In this document: positions 38,522 through 50,891 of the stretch, one piece after another
Position numbering within the stretch: the first letter of the stretch is position 1
Layout: each line of letters starts with the position of its first letter
Assembly (NCBI RefSeq): GCF_048544455.1
Contig: NC_133538.1
Location: forward strand, 451,931,311-451,995,310
DNA from: Silene latifolia
Lineage: Eukaryota; Streptophyta; Magnoliopsida; Caryophyllales; Caryophyllaceae
Direction: 5' to 3'
Length of the DNA: 64,000 nt
Position numbers and translations under genes: made by a program
The notes under the pieces: generated by a model
What the model was told of the DNA's origin: nothing
The model's database searches: none
The model's input: the letters and a program-made list of their open reading frames with translations, nothing else

Positions 38522-38540
38522 AATCTCCCCAAACCAAACC
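38522..38540 (-). promoter_or_regulatory. Polypurine tract of C
   Basis: The reverse strand reads GGTTTGGTTTGGGGAGATT up to the LTR. Confidence 0.75.
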
Positions 38541-40343
38541 TTTACTCGCCCTCGAGTACACTCAAAACTAAACTAATGGAACGGAAATGATAACTCAGAG
38601 CTAGCTTAACTTGTCTACTTGAACAGTTTAATGCAACGAGAATCAACATTAAAGCCAGCGATCAATACGCAAAACGAATTATAAGTCGTTCATAAATAAA
38701 GTCGACCTATCGACCTTGCAAGACCAACAAAATCGGACTCTCACGTGGTCACTCTTCTCTCATGAAGCAAAGGGCAAATGTAATATGTAAAAGAGAGAAG
38801 AAAAGACAGTCACTCACCTAACTGCGACCTACATAGCATGCATGCAACAATAATGAAAGACAATTCAAGTACTAATGCACACACTCCAACCAATAATGTC
38901 CGTCACAACCGAGGGCTTGCAAATAATATGGGAATAGTGAGGTTCAGGTGAGAAAAGGCTAAACAAGTTATGGAAAAGTGGAGGTAAAAGCGTCAAGCTA
39001 GTTCCTAACAGGACCATAATGAAACCATCCGGATCTCAACTGACTGAAAAACTAAGTACTAGTGCCCTTCACTTGGCACAAAACTCACTAGACTCAAAGC
39101 ACAATCTCCTCAAAAAATGTGGGATAGAACGGAGGAGTCAGACGGTCACAAACTTTCCTTTTTAAACACATCGTCTGAAACAGCAAACTGAAACAACCAA
39201 CCCTCTTGTCGATTGTACATCTTCGAACATCTTCTCAACTCTGACAAGAGGGGACAACTTTTTTCACAATCTCTATTTCTTTCTTTTTTCATCACAGCTT
39301 TTTTTTCTGTTTTTTTTTTTCATATATTTTTTTTTTCTTTCCTCCTCCTTCTTAATACAAACACCAACTCCCAATAGGAACGACAGGCCAAACTGCAGTG
39401 GAAAACATACCACAAAAGGACAAACTAACTAGCTTGACTAGGCAGGCTTAGTTTGGAATGTAGCTAATGGGTCAAAAAGGCAAGTTTTGGCTAAAGTGGA
39501 GCTAAATGGGTGAAAGACAAGAAGAAAGGGGAAATTGCAAGACCCTCCCTGCATGTGACACCAACCACAAACCCGAATATGTGCATTTGACGAGAAATTG
39601 AATGTCATAAATGTGCAAATGAGACAAACATGCTATGCAAGGAGTACTACTCTCAAAATCCCTAATGAACTGGTCATGAATGTCACCGTTATGGCTCTAC
39701 AACTCGAAATTTTAAGTAGTTTGCCGCTTTATAGGTCAAGTCTAAACAGTCAGCTATTATTTGAACAGAAATTCGTAGATTATGCGTATGACAAGGCTAA
39801 AAACTATCAATAAAGGTGCAAGGCTCAAGTAATATGACAAGCTATAGTGCAATTTCATCACGGGAATCTACCGTTCCGACTCAACCTATATGCAAAAATA
39901 AATGTGAAATGTTTTTGAAATTTTTCGAATTTTTTTATTGAGAATAAACAACAATGCAAGCTGAAAATTAAACGTGAATGCAAAACAAATGCAAATGCAG
40001 ACTCAAAAGGATGCAATACCCTCCCCAAACCAAAACGGACAACGCCCTCGTTGTCCTCCAGCATACACCAGCAGAAATATGGGGGATGGGGGTATACAAC
40101 CAGCAAAATAAAAAAAAAAAAAAAAAAGGAGACAAAAATGAAAAGAGTAATGTACATATAAAAGCGAACTTCCCCAAACCAAATTAAAACGGGGAAGTGA
40201 GTAGACCAAGAGGCTACTCGGCGTCGGCACCGCCGTCTCCCAGTACTCCGACTCAACAAAACGGTCTCCCAAACCAAGAACAAACAAGGGGAGACTCGGT
40301 CGTCATCTCCAGTGATCCTCCGGACCGGGGTGCGAACGGAGGG
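38541..40343 (-). other. 3' spacer of C
   Basis: Non-coding. It has a T-rich tract at about 39280-39345 and a segment shared with the 3' spacer of B. The short open frames here lack family motifs. Confidence 0.65.
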
Positions 40344-42030
40344 TCACTCTCCTCCTCTCTCGCGGCTCGTTGTGCCGCCTGCTCGGCCGAACCGCACCTC
40401 TCGTGCTACGGTGTCTCCTCCGCCTCCTCCTCGAGTCGAAGGTAGTGGAGGGTACCCGTCCGCTGGGTATCGGTAGAAGGAGGGATGCGGCCACCCCTCT
40501 GGAATCGGTCGCCGGGCTCGGATATGGAACTCGTAGAGCGGGAATACAGCCAAAGCCATATCCCGTCTCATCTCAGTAATGTACCTGCACATATCCAAAA
40601 GCACGGCATCACGACGCCCTTGGTCCATGACCTCGGGCGCCCCTAAAACAGGAGGGCAGACAAAGTTGGCCGGAAAGGCCGGATCAGAAGGAGGTGGAGT
40701 GAGTGAAGGTGGAGGTGTGGGAGTCTGTGTGGGTCCAGTCTGAGTCTGAGACTGGGTCTGGACCGGAGTCGGGGTCTGGGAGCTAGAAGATGCTCCGGCC
40801 TCCCGCTTCCTCTTCCTAGAAGAAGAAGTAGGGGTAAGTGTAAGGTGGTAAGTGGGTGGAGGTGGTCTCGCTCCCTCAGCAGCAGACGGGAGCGGTAAGA
40901 GTGGAGGAAGGGTAGAGCACGGTAAGGTAACAGACGTGGAACCACAAATCTTCCACGTCCTTGCGCTCCCCTTCGTCTTTGGGAACCAGGCGAAGTCAGC
41001 CATGGCACCCAGGTCAAGGTAAGCCATCCTATCGGGTGCAGTGAGTGAAGAGTCAGTGGGGTAAAGGTGGTGGGCAATCCTAGTCACTAGCCCGCCGCAG
41101 ACAACAGCGGTCTTGACCCGAGTCCCAATTCTGTTCCAATGCTGAGCTACCAGATAGGCAATGTTTAGAACAAACGGGGTACCGGAGTCAATGTTGAGGT
41201 ACCCCGCGAGAATCGCTAGCTCAGTGTTGGTCACGTTATTGGGCTCAGGTCGCCCAAAGATGGTCTCTCCTATCAGACGCAAGTAGTAACGGGGGGCAGG
41301 TAAGTGAACGTGAGCTCCCTTCCGTGAAGGGAAGGGGGTGTGAGAAAGTGCAGCCCAAAGTGGCTGAAGGAGGTCTCGAGGTGGGTCGGTGGGACCGTCA
41401 CTAACTAGGTCTAAAACCTGCCCAAACCTGGCCAAAGTCCAGTGGTGTGACTCATTGCGAGTCGAAAGTGAATGCAAGAGCCGGAGTGGTCGCATCATAA
41501 GAGTCGGTGTCAAAGGAATAGGAGCTAAAGAACTCGTACGTAGGGGTACGAATAGTAGCTTCCTGCATGGTGATCAGACCCGACATACCCGTCCCGTTCA
41601 ACAAACTATAGACCTGCTCATAAATTCCTAAGGTCTCTAGGTCGGTCCGTGCAAGGAAACGGGTGGAGGAGAGGGGGCAACGAAGTAAAGCGGCTAACCG
41701 AATCCGGTGGTCCGATGAAGTAAAACGTACCGTGGGCATCCGCGGTAAAGGTGTGAGGGCGCCCTCTCCCGTAACATCAGCCTCAGAAGGGCTGGAGGTG
41801 ATGGCTAACTGGCTAGCCTGCTGATGCGGCCTGGGTGGCGCCATACCAGGAGACGGAAAACGAGGGATGAATCCTCGTTCCAGCATGGACAAAGGTCTGG
41901 TAGGGGCAGAAGTAGAAGCAGGAACTATAGTGGTGACCAGGGCAGAAGTAGTGGTGACAGCAGGGACCACTGACTCGCTCCAGGACTGACTGGAGGACGT
42001 ACTAGTAGAAGGCAAAGAACTAGCGTCCAT
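40344..42030 (-). pseudogene. Env-like (Athila downstream) ORF of C
   Basis: Homologous to the 512-residue ORF of element D. Shared features are the positions of LETLGIYEQV / LRKLGIFHQV, QPLWAAL / APLWRAM and GYLNI...GGLVTRIA / SYLNI...GGLITRLA. It belongs to the family found downstream of pol in Athila elements, called env-like by position; its function is unproven. It begins MDASSLPSTS right after TTTGCAG/G, a good splice acceptor. The N-terminal part is Ser/Thr-rich and the C-terminal part very Pro/Thr/Ser-rich with a KRKR cluster. One frameshift near 41460 splits it. I see no signal peptide or membrane segment. Its C-terminal part is more GC-rich than neighbouring DNA. Confidence 0.75.
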
Positions 42031-43425
42031 CCTGCAAAGTATCAAAGGGCATGAATAAGGGAAGATGCTGCTAACCGTGGTTAAGATAACCCGCTAACCA
42101 ACATGTGACAACAAATATAAGGCCTTATCAGTTAAGAAATCCGACTTCCAGCATACAAAATCCAACAATCCTCAATAAATTCGAAAGGTAGCATGTGAGT
42201 GGTGGTAAAATGACAAAATAGTGACTGCTAAAAGAGACTAAGAGGCATGAAAGCCGCATATGAAATCATGTGGGGCTCCTAGCAGTCAAAAGATACTCAC
42301 ATTACGAGATTCCAAATGATTTACAGCATGTAATGACGATAGGGGACGGGAGAACAGATAACAGCAGCAACAAGTAGGCAAGAACTGCAGTTAGACAAAG
42401 CATGGCAGCATAAAAACCGTCTCGCAGTCGAAAAAAATTCGACTGAGAAGCCCTAGTCGCGGAATCTCGTGCAAATTTCAAATTAAACATGTAACAATAG
42501 CGAGGGATTGCGATAAGATCATCAACAAGCTAATTAAGGGCATATAAACACAATTAAGTCGAAAAAGATCGACTAGACATGGATTTTTCGAACCCTAATT
42601 CAAAAGCACCTCAAAAATTCGAATTAAATGAAGAGAAGATGCAAAGAGTGTGAAAGAAACACTTACTTGATGATGATGATCCTATAAAAGCAATTAAACT
42701 TCAAATAACAAGCAACAAAGGCGGATTTTCAATTGAAAAACCCGCGAACCCTAATCCCCTTTAAAAACCGCGAAAACGAGCACAAAAGAGGGGGAAAATA
42801 AGGGGCTATTGAAGATTAAAGTGCTAGCAATAGAATGTAGGTGACGGATTTGATAATTTTGGGCAAGAAATGGGGATTTGGGGGAAATGGAAATCGCAAT
42901 TAGGGAAGGGGTTAGACGGAAATTAGGGTGAAATGAAATTAGAATTAGGGAAAGTAAGAGTTTAAGAAAGAAAACTCCCGTGTCCACTGTTCATTTCACT
43001 CGATCGAGTGGTTTTAATCACTCGATCGAGGACCTTTGATGTCCTTTTCCGCTCGATCGAGTAAGAGACCTCTCGATCGACTGTTCCTCTTTGGCCTTTC
43101 TCGATCGAGTAACCAGATGGCTCGATCGAACTAACTTCCACTCGATCGAGTACAAAAGTACTCGATCGAGGACTTCCTCTTGTAGGCTCTTTGATTTCCG
43201 TCTTTACTTCCTCGAAATGCGTGACACTTCCCCAAACCTGCATAGAATACATCCAAACACATCCCAAAATACCAAATGCGCAGCAAAACGGTCTATAGTC
43301 TTAGTCTATGCTAAAAATTGTCTAACTAATTGTCCTAATTAAAACGTAATAAAAGCAAGGTTAAAAGAAATTCAAATGAATTGTCTATTACAATTTGTTA
43401 CACGGGGCATTTCCCCGTTTAATTC
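42031..43425 (-). other. Spacer of C: palindromes and leader
   Basis: Between protease and env-like ORF. Eight CTCGATCGA palindromes lie at 42999-43170. Downstream, reading leftward, is pyrimidine-rich, leader-like DNA, a possible splice donor CAA/GTAAGTG near 42667, and the acceptor TTTGCAG just before the ORF. No enzyme domain fits anywhere in this 1.4 kb. Confidence 0.6.
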
Positions 43426-46400
43426 TCATCGACTTTTCGGTAGCCCCTTCGTGGGCTTCGATCGGAGGACGTCACCTCGGCCGATATCGACCGACCTCTT
43501 CATCTTCCATGAGCTTGAGTCACCATTTGCGACAGTAGGAGGAATGTAGTTCCCATCTATGTAGGTTCGAACCTTCTTCGTTCTCGCTCCTCTGTCATCT
43601 TCTTTGGCATCCTTGCTGCCACTTTGATTGATAATGGCTACACCACGTCCTTTGACAGTCCCATTCTTGCTTTCGTCTGTACCTGCAGTAAGGACAACAG
43701 ACGAACATGCCTCCTTCTTGCTCTCAATCTGAGGCGGAGGGTTAACAATAACAGCAATATTCTCCAAATTTTCATCCGGAGTGTCAACAATAGGGATGAT
43801 AGAAGAAAGAGCATTGCAAGGTTGAACTTGCATGGGAGCTCTCCGGAATTTGGACTGATGAAAAATCAGCTCCTCATCCCCTACCTGAAATGTCAAAGTC
43901 TTCCCACTGACGTCTATCACTGCACGGGCAGTGGACAGAAATGGTCTCCCTAAAATAATAGGGGTGTGTGCATCTTCGGGGATATCTAAGACAACAAAAT
44001 CGACGGGAATAAAGAACTTCCCGATCTGGACAGGTACGTCTTCTACTATACCTAATGGCCGTGATAGACTACGGTCGGCCATCTGGACGGTCATGTTGGT
44101 GCAACTCAGTTTTGTCAAACCAAGTCTCTTAGCCAGAGACAAAGGTAAGACACTTACGCTAGCGCCTAGATCGCATAACGCATTATCAATCTACTGCATA
44201 CCGATGTGACACGGAATCGAAAAACTACCCGGGTCTGATTACTTAGGGGGTAACTTATTTTGAAATAGGGCTGACCCCATCTCAGTCAAAGCTACGGTCT
44301 CACTGTCATTTATAGTCCTCTTGCGTGCTAAAATGTCTTTCATGAACTTTAAATAAGAGGGTACCTTAGTCAGCAATTCAGTGAACGGCACGGAAACTTC
44401 CAAGCTCTTCAAAAGTTCAACAAATTTGCTAAACTGTTGATTAACTTTGGTATTCTGCAGCCGCCTCGGGAAGGGAACCGTGATAGGAATCTCGAGTCCC
44501 TTGTTTCTCGCCTCCAAAGTGTCTTCCGGAGCAAGTTCAGTATCCTTTGAACGCTTCTTACCTCTCGAACGAGGTCTTTCCGGTGATTTCTCGCTTAAAC
44601 GAGCACTAGCAGGCTCTCGAATAAGCTTCCCGTCATCAATATCACTCGATCGAGCATCATGCTCACTCGATCGAGCAGTTTCTTCAGCAACTTCAGTCGA
44701 TCGAGCAACACTCCCACTCGATCGACCATCCTCAGCTTCCTGTTCACTCGATCGAGCAGAAGGACTACTCGATCGAGGGCTTTCCTCTCCATTTCCACTC
44801 GATCGAACACCAGCCTTCAGTCGATCGAGTAGCTGTTTTGTCGTGAGCCCTTTTTTCTTGACAGAACACTGTTCATCATCAGTTACAGCTATCTTCGGGT
44901 CTGATTTCGACACTTCCGGTCCTTCATAAGAAAGACCGCTTCTTAATTCTACCAAATTTACCGTCTCATGTGGATTCTTCTCGTTTTGAGTCGGTAAATG
45001 ACCCTGATTTCTTGTGTACTGATTCGCGGCCAATTGGGCAACTTGAGTTTCAAGTGCCTTTATGGATGCATCTCTCTGTTGATCACTTGAACTTCTTTGT
45101 TGATCACTTGCGTGAAGCTGCTTTGTAATGGCTTGCATCATGGACTTAAGCTCACCCATTTCAGTCACTCCACTAGAGGATGATGCACCTTGATTAGGAG
45201 GGTTGAAGGATGGAGGCTTCTGATAGCCTTGTTGCTTCTGATGTGGAGGAATGTATGGTTGCTGCGTTGGAGGAGCCGTGGGATTTTGTACATTCTGGCT
45301 AGTCCACCTCAAGTTGGGATGGACGTTTGGCTCGTAGTAACTGTTATTCTGCCTGTAATGTTGAAAGGCAGCACATTGCTCAAAAGGACTGGGACAATGC
45401 TCTGAGACATGTCCCTCTAATCCGCATCTCCTACAGACGAAAGGACCGTCTGTCACAGCATTAACCTGGTACATGCCCCCCTTGGAAACTCCCCCTAGCT
45501 CATACTTGTCGAACCTTGCAGTGAGGGCTTCAAGTGCAGCGACAGAAGAAGACTCAGCTGCTCTTCTTTGGTTTCCTCTCGACTTCCCATATTCAGCCTT
45601 ATGGATGGCCAAATCTTCTATGATCTTCCACCCTTTGGTAGCTCCCAAGTTTTCAGCGAACCGGCCATTAGCTGCAGCATCCAAAATGTCCCTCTGATCA
45701 TCATACAATCCATTATAGAAATGATTGCATTGCTCCACTTTTCGAAGCCATGGTGCGGTATGGTTCGCACTAGCTTCTTAAATCGAGTCCATGCTTCGTG
45801 AAAGTTCTCGTCAGGCCCTTGTTTGAAGCTCGTTATCTGAGCTCTAATGGCAATAGTCCTTGATGCAGAGAACTACTTCTTATAGAACGCTAAAGCCAAT
45901 GAGTTCCAATCAGTTATACCAGCAGCAGTTCGGTCTAAATCCCTATACCACTCTCTCGCAGCATCGCGGAGTGAGAAGATGAACAAGGTTTCCTTTATCT
46001 GATCAGCTGTCACGCCGGCAGGTGGGGGTATGGAGCAGCAGTAATCAATGAAAGTCTCCATGTGCTTTGCCGCATCTTCGTTTGCAGCACCACCGAACTG
46101 ATTTTTCTCAACCATGTTAAGGTAAGAAGGTTTCGGCTCGAATTTCCGAGCTTCCCCTGGTAGCTGGAATCCTTTGTAAAGATCCTCAGCTGAGGGTTCA
46201 GAATAACTGGCAATGGTCGCTTCTTCGGCCATTTTACGAGTGTCGGAAAAATAACGGATTCAACCGACGAATTGGAAACTGGAGAAGACGGTGGATTGTC
46301 TTCAAACAGTTCGTTCTCGTAGAAGTTGGAACGAGAACTGGACTCTTCTTCCAACTGTTGCTCTTGAAATAGTCTCCTCTTTACGTGCAGAGATCTCTCA

Positions 46401-46447
46401 ATCTCTGGTTCAAATGGCAGTAGTGGACCACCCTGCGATCTGCGCAT
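43426..46447 (-). pseudogene. Gag-protease of element C
   Basis: Same family as the B gag, opening MRRSQGGPLLPF. In order: capsid-like part (FGGAANEDAAKHMETF, EWYRDLDRTAAGITDW, FYNGLYDDQR), a complete CCHC zinc knuckle (CRRCGLEGHVSEHC), a Pro/Gln linker, a segment with eight in-frame CTCGATCGA-type palindromes (44644-44830), and the protease (DLGAS, ILGRPFL). Breaks are a frameshift near 46235, a stop at 45873, a frameshift near 45735 and stops at 44239 and 44191. Its coding region is older-looking than its LTRs. Confidence 0.88.
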
Positions 46448-46549
46448 AAGAAGAAACTACAACAGAAAATGAGAATAGTCCAAGGAACGGTTGTCCCTTA
46501 GACCGAAAAAGGATTAAAAACGAAACAACTAATAAATTGAACAATTGCC

Positions 46550-46567
46550 TCCCCGGCAACGGCGCCA
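46550..46567 (-). promoter_or_regulatory. Primer-binding site, tRNA-Asp
   Basis: The reverse strand reads TGGCGCCGTTGCCGGGGA, 5 bp from the 5' LTR. Confidence 0.93.
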
Positions 46568-46572
46568 AAATT

Positions 46573-48047
46573 TGACACGGCTATCGCAACCCTATCAAAG
46601 ATAAAACCTAACGGTCTCAACTAAAATGTAGCGAGAGGCGATCGAGTATCGAATCCACACAGGAGGAAATGTAATTATAGCTGTCTATTCTAGTCCTACG
46701 GTAACAGTTGGGGGTTTTATTAAAATTGATTCTAAACTAAGAGTAATAGAGCGGTAAAATACGATTTAACTATCAAGAAGAGAGGGACATGTCGAGAATT
46801 CGGTTCACTACGATAGTCTAACAACTCGGCAGTAAATGACTCGGACGAACTAATGCGAGACGGATGTTAGAAGGTCCTTTCGGTCAACTTCCTACCCTAA
46901 AATACCACTAACTTAACTTTCGTCCTCATTAGGGTAGTCTACTGTTTATAGCAGGCCTGTTTAGTCCAATCTTTCGATCCAGGATTAATTGTAGCCAGTT
47001 TAATGGGTGACATAGAAGCGTGCACTCAACTAGGTCGGGAATTATAGTTAAATTGCTATAGTGACAGAGTCTCTTAATCAATTCGTCCAATTCATTCACT
47101 ACGTCATCATTATTCTACCGCAGATTCCCTAATCCCAACATGAAAGGGGTTTAGCTACTCATATTCTTAATTAAACTAACAGCAGATAATTTTCCAGCAG
47201 ATGACATAATGAAATAATAATAAAACGCAATAATAAATAAACTAGGGCAAAGGAATAAATAAAGCAAACAAGGAATTAATGCAACAAGAAGGTTAATTAT
47301 TATTAAGAGAAGAGAGGAAATTACAATCCAAGCAAATTCCGGCGTAAAGAACTCAAATCCGAAACCAATAATCCGAAAATGAAAGTAACAAATCGAAAGG
47401 TAAAAGGTAACGTAGGAAGTAGCAGTAATTCTAATGTAAAAACTTAGATGGAAAAGAGATAGTAAAAGGAATACCTAATAACCTAGTAAAACATAGGTTA
47501 AATAGATAAAACAACTAAGAGTCTTTGCGGAAATAAGTAAACATGGACTGATTAAAGCCCATGATGTCGAAAGCCTCTCGATCGAGTGGGTTAAACCACT
47601 CGATCGACCAATATCTCAAATGAGAAGTCCCTCGATCGACCAAATGGGGACTCGATCGAGGACTTGGTCATGTGCAACTTCCTCGATCGAGCAAGGAATA
47701 GCTCGATCGAGCATCGTGAGGCTAGAAACCACTCGATCGACCAGCAAACAACTCGATCGAGCACTTGTATCTTCAATTCAGCTCACGTCTTCACCCAAGT
47801 GCCTCGTAGTGCGTGCCATGATGCTTCCAAGTGCGGTACTCTACTCTGGGACAACTCCGTCTCCTCTAAATGCATGCAAAAAGGACGGAAAAGAATATGG
47901 TTCCACTACTTTCGCGATCATTCCTACAAAAAGGACAAAATACACCAAAGTAGCCAATTCGGGGCAAAATACCATAAAAATAGTATAGAAATGCATAGAA
48001 ATACGTGCTGAATTAGGCTAAAAAGACTATACATTAGGCACGTATCA
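46573..48047 (-). repeat. Element C 5' LTR
   Basis: Pairs with 37045-38521. The differences are mostly clustered multi-base changes at CAG/CTG words rather than scattered substitutions. Confidence 0.92.
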
Positions 48048-49100
48048 TGAGACATGTTACATAAATGTGCATAAATATGAACTTAATCTGCTTAATACCT
48101 GTATGCATTCGGGTTTGTGGTTAGTTGACACATGTGGAAGAGGTTCCCTTTATTCATTTTACCCATAAGCTCCACACTGCCAAAAATAGCCTTTTTGTCC
48201 CGTTAACTACATCCTACATTTAGCCTGCCTTTGTCAAGCTAGTAGTTTAGTTGTTGGGATTGTCACTTCATTTTTGGCTGCAAATGCTCTTTTGAGATGA
48301 TGTTGGGAAGATGAAAAAGGAAGGAAAGGAAGAAGAAAAAAATATAGAATTGAAAAAAAAGAGAAAAAGAAAGAGGAACGCATGTGTATAGTAGAGGACG
48401 GTCGATCGACTGCCCATCTTGGTCGATCGACTGATGCCCGAGAAGAAAAAGAAAATCAAATCGCATAATTCAAAGTCTTTATTAAAATGGCGATTTTTGC
48501 TCCCATGTTGCATTCATATCTCATGGGGAGTTGATTAACTGTGGAGATTGTGAGATTTGTGCTTGCTATTAGCACTCGTTTTATTGGAATTTTGAGCAAG
48601 AATTGAATGTTGTTATTAATTTGGTTCCCTTAGTTACTAGCGTGGCTTTTAACTCTGTTTTTGTCCAAATTTATCTTAGCCTCTTGTTACCCATACCTCA
48701 CATATCCATATTTACCTCGGCATGTGTCATGGTCATTTGTTTGGTTGGAATGCATATGCACGGTTGTAGAGATTATTTTCATATTAGATTGCAGGCATGT
48801 TCTTATAGGTCGTAGTTAGGTGAGAGTCATTACATTTACTTCTTTCTATCTTTATATATATACACCTGTCCTATATTGTGATTTGAGCGACCCGTGAGAG
48901 TCCATAATGATGAGTCTCTACAGTTGACGGTTCAGCAGTTTTCAACGACTTCATAACTCGTTTGCATGGTTCATATTGCTAATTGATTGTTGGTTATTGC
49001 ATTAAATTGGTTTAGGCTTTAGATGCTGCATTTCGCTCTGAGATTGAACTCGTTCCATTAGGTTTTTAGGATCGAGTCTAGTTCTTGCTTGGGGACAAGC
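48048..49100 (+). other. 3' spacer of B, right of C
   Basis: Starts with the second TGAGA copy. It matches in inverted orientation the 3' spacer of C (about 39420-39600). It holds one pair of GTCGATCGAC palindromes (48402-48433). Non-coding. Confidence 0.7.
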
Positions 49101-49121
49101 AAGGGTTGGTTTGGGGAAGTT
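49101..49121 (+). promoter_or_regulatory. Polypurine tract of B
   Basis: AAGGGTTGGTTTGGGGAAGTT immediately before the 3' LTR. Confidence 0.75.
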
Positions 49122-50626
49122 TGATGCGTGTCCTAAATATGATGCTGTATACCCTATTTTACACGCATTTCAGAGCTCAATTATGTAGTTTTCAGCTACT
49201 ATTTGCCCCATTTCGTCTACTTTCGTATTTTTATGTAATATTGCAGATTATTGCGGAAATGAGTAGATATTGAGCTAAATCCGTCCCCGAGTATCTTGCA
49301 TTGCATTTGGCGTGAAGTATTTACTTAAGGAACGAGCTTGGTGCGCATTTCGAGGCCTGAAAGATAATTTTATGAAGAATTAGAAGCGGACTATCAGCTA
49401 AAGCAGTCGATCGACTGGCCTCAATGGTCGATCGACCAATCCACGACTTACAGAAGCTACTGTTCAACGATGACCAGTCGATCGACCGGTCACAGTGGTC
49501 GATCGACCACACCGCTAATCTGCGTGAATTAAGAGATCGAGAATTAAGAAGCCCGTTGTGTATTAGGTTTAAGAAAGAGTGTTACGTTATATTCCTATAT
49601 AACGTAACCTGACATTATTCAGTTTTTATCAAGTTTCACCATCAGTAATTAGGGTTCTAAAGATTGTTTCGTATTGAATACAGTTTACTTTTGCATTCGG
49701 TTTTTGAATCTTTATTCTGCATTTCTTTGCTCAAGTTTCTCACGGTACTTCTTTGTTCTATTATTCAGTTTATTGCATTATTTCGTTCGTAGTTTAGAAT
49801 TGTTAGAGTAGTTTCCCAAAAGCCAATTTATTGTCTTATGTTAATTGCTTGTTTCGTTAGTTTAATCATGCAATCAATATCTTTATTCGTTAATTTCAAT
49901 GTTGTTTTCGTCGTAGTCATGAGTAGCTAAATACCTTGTGCTAGGATGTAGGGAATCTGTAGAAGTAGGCGGCATTAGAATAGTAGACCCTAGATCGCGC
50001 CTTGGTCGATCGACTGGCCTACCTGGTCGATCGACCGGCCACATGAGATCACCTTCGTTTTAATTAATTAAATTGCTATGTTTGACGAATCGAGTGCACG
50101 CGACTAGTTGAATGCCTAGGAATTGACCGACCTAATAAAGATCGAAAGATAGGGAAGGGAGATAGCCTACCTAATTAAGACGACTAGATTAATGGGATCG
50201 AAAGATGAGTTAATTTAGCCTTTTTAGTCACTTTTCAGGACGAAAGATAGTATTAGTGATATTAGGGACCTGTAGCGAGATCGAAAGACGCTACCTATAA
50301 GAATGGACCGAGAGGACTTTTTTTTTCCCGTCTCATGGGTTTGTTTTAGACCTACCTAGTATACTGCTGCCGAAACTATAGTGAACCGACCATCTTAGCA
50401 CCCTTTTAAAATCTGTTTTCATCAATTAGCTTAGTTTACTTTTCTTTTATTGTCTTTAGCTATAGACCAAATCAAATCAAACCCCCACATTTGTTACCTT
50501 GGACTTAAAATTAGACAACTAATAATTGCATCGCCTTCTTGTGGTTCGACCCTGTTACCACTAGCTTCTGTTAGTTTTAATAGGTATTATAAATTTTATA
50601 TTTGGTGCAGACAACGACGGGCATCA
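49122..50626 (+). repeat. Element B 3' LTR
   Basis: Same length as the 5' LTR. Two palindromes that are mutated in the 5' LTR (at about 31468 and 31560) are intact here, so substitutions are eroding the motif in the other copy. Confidence 0.93.
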
Positions 50627-50631
50627 ATTTC

Positions 50632-50891
50632 CTTATGAACCCATGATATCCTAGCACTTTTAGTCATTTTTTTACATCCTTCCTTTAATTGCTTGTTTTA
50701 CTCCATTGCTTTCATTAGACTAGAATCTTCAACCCATTACAATTGTGATAACCCCTAGCACAACCATAATTAGATTGAACAATTTGTGTACCCATCGTCC
50801 CATGGATCGACCTCGACTTAACCACTAACTAGTTGTTTTGTTGAGAATTATAAATGAGTTTGATTGAGTGCCCCAACGACACTCCTCATCA
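50632..50891 (+). repeat. Element A 3' LTR, second part
   Basis: Continues the LTR of A after element B, ending CTCCTCATCA like 25933. Confidence 0.9.

Larger units (their letters stand above)
37045..48047 (-). mobile_element. Element C: gag-pro and env-like, no RT
   Basis: Reverse-strand element nested in B. Its 5' LTR is 46573-48047 and its 3' LTR 37045-38521, with a perfect TGAGA duplication (37040-37044, 48048-48052). In its own direction the order is primer site, gag-protease (46447-43426), spacer with palindromes, env-like ORF (42030-40344), 3' spacer, polypurine tract. There is no reverse transcriptase, RNase H or integrase between protease and env-like ORF, where they should be. It therefore needs a helper. 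Confidence 0.93.
31182..50626 (+). mobile_element. Element B: gag-pro only Athila-like
   Basis: LTRs of 1505 bp (31182-32686 and 49122-50626) begin TGATGCGTGTCC and end ACGACGGGCATCA. A perfect ATTTC duplication (31177-31181, 50627-50631) flanks it. The interior has a tRNA-Asp primer site, gag and protease, then non-coding DNA. Reverse transcriptase, RNase H, integrase and the env-like ORF are absent, even after removing the nested element C (37045-48047). Without C it is about 8.4 kb. Confidence 0.93.
24302..50891 (+). mobile_element. Element A: non-autonomous Athila-like
   Basis: The 5' LTR is 24302-25933. The 3' LTR starts at 29535 and is split by element B, ending at 50891. Flanks are GTTTC (24297-24301) and GTTCC (50892-50896), one mismatch. 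It has a tRNA-Asp primer site and a polypurine tract. The interior is only about 3.6 kb and lacks protease, reverse transcriptase and integrase. Its 3' spacer (about 28140-29530) is closely similar to the reverse complement of the 3' spacer of element D (53676-55080), and the LTR centres are also alike. A therefore looks like a deletion derivative or partner of the D family. Confidence 0.88.
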
